From positions 48,831,129-48,895,128 of the forward strand of contig NC_087066.1 in assembly GCF_963678635.1 (NCBI RefSeq): 64,000 bases of DNA, read 5' to 3'. This DNA is from Symsagittifera roscoffensis (Eukaryota > Xenacoelomorpha > Acoela > Convolutidae). How positions within the stretch are numbered: the stretch's first letter is position 1; each line of letters begins with the position of its first letter. Both the position numbers and the translations under genes were made by a program. The notes beneath the pieces were generated by a model that was given only the letters and a program-made list of their open reading frames with translations, did not search any database and had not been told where the DNA came from. This document shows positions 62,887 through 64,000 of the stretch, in pieces.

Positions 62887-64000
62887 TCTTTATTTGTCAC
62901 TTTCCTATGCCTACTCTTGACTCAATTGCTAGAGACCTTATAGTTTTATTAACAATAATAATGACACAACACAATAAATTTCACCAGATCCTATTAAATA
63001 GTGACCACGAATCCCTGTATGTTGTCAGAGTACAGTTTGTATAAAATTTATTCACACTAGCCGATTATCGGTCCAAAGATCTGGAAACTAGCACAATATG
63101 ATGTTATCAGTCAATTTAAAAGATAGTGTACTCACTACCCAATCAAACCCAGTTTGGGTTGATTTAAAATCAAAAACAAAAAATATATATTGACACAATA
63201 TGAATGTATATATAAAAAAACGTATGTGTCTTGTACTCTTAGTCGGTCGCAGTACAATAGTCGAACCTGTCTTTTAAAGAAAAAGCTTTCCCTGCTTGGT
63301 GCTGCACCAAACAGACAAAACTTTGAAGGCAGTTATTTGCTCAAGTGGGCGTCTATTGCACCCACCGAGTATTGTGTTACCTATCTGCCTTCGGACTGCC
63401 CGAGCTAGACCTACTAAAATCCTCAGGGCAGTCACTTTTCCCAAAAACGTATTATGTTTCAATCCACACCAATGAGTCACGCTCTTTTTAATTTAGACTT
63501 AGTGTCGCAAATATCCGAGTTCGGACCTGTTTTGTATTAGTCTGGTTCTTTTTGCAAGGCAAGTTACCAGTGCAGTCACTGATACCTAGCCTGTGTATTA
63601 ATAACCGAATACCTCTCGCTTTTTAGTCTTTCTTTCGTTTACCTAAGTCCTTAATAAAATGATACCCCTCCGGATTGGCACAAATAGGACCCTTCCGGAC
63701 TGTCAGAATATGGGACCCCTCCGAGTTAGTTAATAGTAGACCCCTCCCGATTTGGACCCCTCCGAATCAGCATCTATAAGACCCCTCCGGATTCGGACCC
63801 CTCTGACTTTGAAAAATTTCGACCCCTCCGGATTGGGAGCCCTTAGCTCTGTCAAAGTAGCTTTTCGTAGTTTTCTTAATTTCAGCTTATACCCCTCCGA
63901 ATACGTTCTGCGTTGCTTTTATGCTGTTTGAATTAACTGGGAAGGTATAGGGTCCTTTCCTAGACCCCTCCGGATTGAAGTTAAGGCACTTATTTGACAA
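62887..64000 (-). other. Leader of element 2; 5' LTR not reached
   Basis: 1.1 kb without a supported ORF. The proposed LTR end (TGTAACATTCGC) does not recur here, so the leader is longer than 1.1 kb or the LTR call is wrong. No primer-binding site was recognised. Confidence 0.5.
63664..63977 (-). repeat. Array of about ten degenerate CCCCTCCGGATT motifs in the element 2 leader
   Basis: Copies on the plus strand start near 63664, 63688, 63713, 63739, 63754, 63780, 63796, 63820, 63890 and 63962. The core is (G)ACCCCTCCG(G)A(A/T)T, with variants CCCTTCCGGAC and CCCCTCTGAC. Spacing is irregular (15-72 bases), unlike a slippage repeat. The position in an untranslated gypsy leader resembles the Su(Hw)-binding insulator array of Drosophila gypsy; this is an analogy only. 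Confidence 0.8.

Larger units (their letters stand above)
48961..64000 (-). mobile_element. Element 2: large gypsy-like element with macrodomain-like and SGNH-hydrolase-like ORFs (5' end outside window)
   Basis: Read right to left it has a repeat-bearing leader, a 184-aa ORF, gag, NC-PR-RT-RH-IN, a macrodomain-like ORF, an SGNH-like ORF, a basic ORF, a 3' region, a C-rich (polypurine on the minus strand) tract and a 343-bp 3' LTR. The first four coding blocks share one frame, broken only by single stops. Domain order is Ty3/gypsy. GC content is clearly higher than in element 1 and in the host introns. Over 15 kb is present without the 5' LTR. It has the same strand as the host gene and lies 5' of its known exons. 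Confidence 0.85.

Noticed and set aside
63430-63470. CAATCCACACCA as an element 2 primer-binding site (complement of a tRNA end)
   Set aside because: The spacing from a T-loop-like TTCAATC to CCA is much too short for a tRNA, and no LTR end adjoins it.
1-64000. CRISPR arrays, rRNA genes, bacterial operons or altered nuclear genetic code
   Set aside because: No spacer-repeat arrays or rRNA are seen. Introns show a eukaryote. Frames of over 2000 codons avoid TAA, TAG and TGA, so the in-frame stops in elements 1 and 2 are real stops under the standard code.

Overview
This is animal nuclear DNA. It is AT-rich and has GT-AG introns, a spliced gene with phase-matched exons, a tRNA-derived SINE, and LINE and LTR retroelements. 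Nothing fixes the phylum; an invertebrate metazoan is my inference. About two thirds of the window is retroelement sequence in or beside one host gene.

Host gene (minus strand, 44.9 kb down to 2.1 kb). Eight exons can be placed, with canonical donors and matching phases at all seven junctions. They encode a basic/Ser-Pro-rich stretch, a PH domain split over three exons (43545-43818, 39262-39333, 38704-38865), a disordered Ser/Pro/Arg-rich segment and a long coiled coil (4085-3016, 2690-2132). The PH sequence and the domain order fit the MPRIP/TRIOBP (outspread) family. Its intron between 33.9 and 4.1 kb is about 30 kb long because of nested retroelements.

Element 1 (plus strand, 6260-25174, 18.9 kb) is a near-perfect Ty3/gypsy-like element. 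It has 410-bp LTRs that differ at one position by eye, a TTTG target duplication and a primer-binding site. Its genes are a basic 155-aa ORF overlapping gag, a fused 2740-aa gag-pol, two short hydrophobic ORFs, a 377-codon Pro/Ser-rich frame without ATG, an env-like frame (signal peptide, transmembrane segment) broken by one in-frame TAA, and an unknown 601-aa protein. Frame 377/env and env/601 are joined by ATGA stop-start overlaps. A 79-bp intron-like segment follows the last stop. Element 1 lies in the integrase region of an older decayed minus-strand gypsy copy (element 4), which also carries a TA-flanked MITE. A related decayed plus-strand gypsy copy (element 3, 28.5-33.8 kb) lies next to it.

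Introns from 34.9 to 43.3 kb hold a decayed LINE (minus), a SINE, a possible hAT-like MITE, two tandem diverged copies of an element-1-like LTR/primer-site segment, and a degenerate relic of an element-1-like env.

Element 2 (minus strand, 48961 to beyond 64000) is a second, more GC-rich gypsy-like element. A 184-aa ORF, gag, zinc knuckles-protease-RT-RNase H-integrase, and a macrodomain-like ORF all lie in one reading frame, separated only by single stop codons (TAA, TAG, TAA). Two further ORFs follow: one carries an SGNH-hydrolase-like segment, the other is a basic protein of unknown function. The leader has about ten degenerate copies of a CCCCTCCGGATT motif. The 5' LTR is outside the window.
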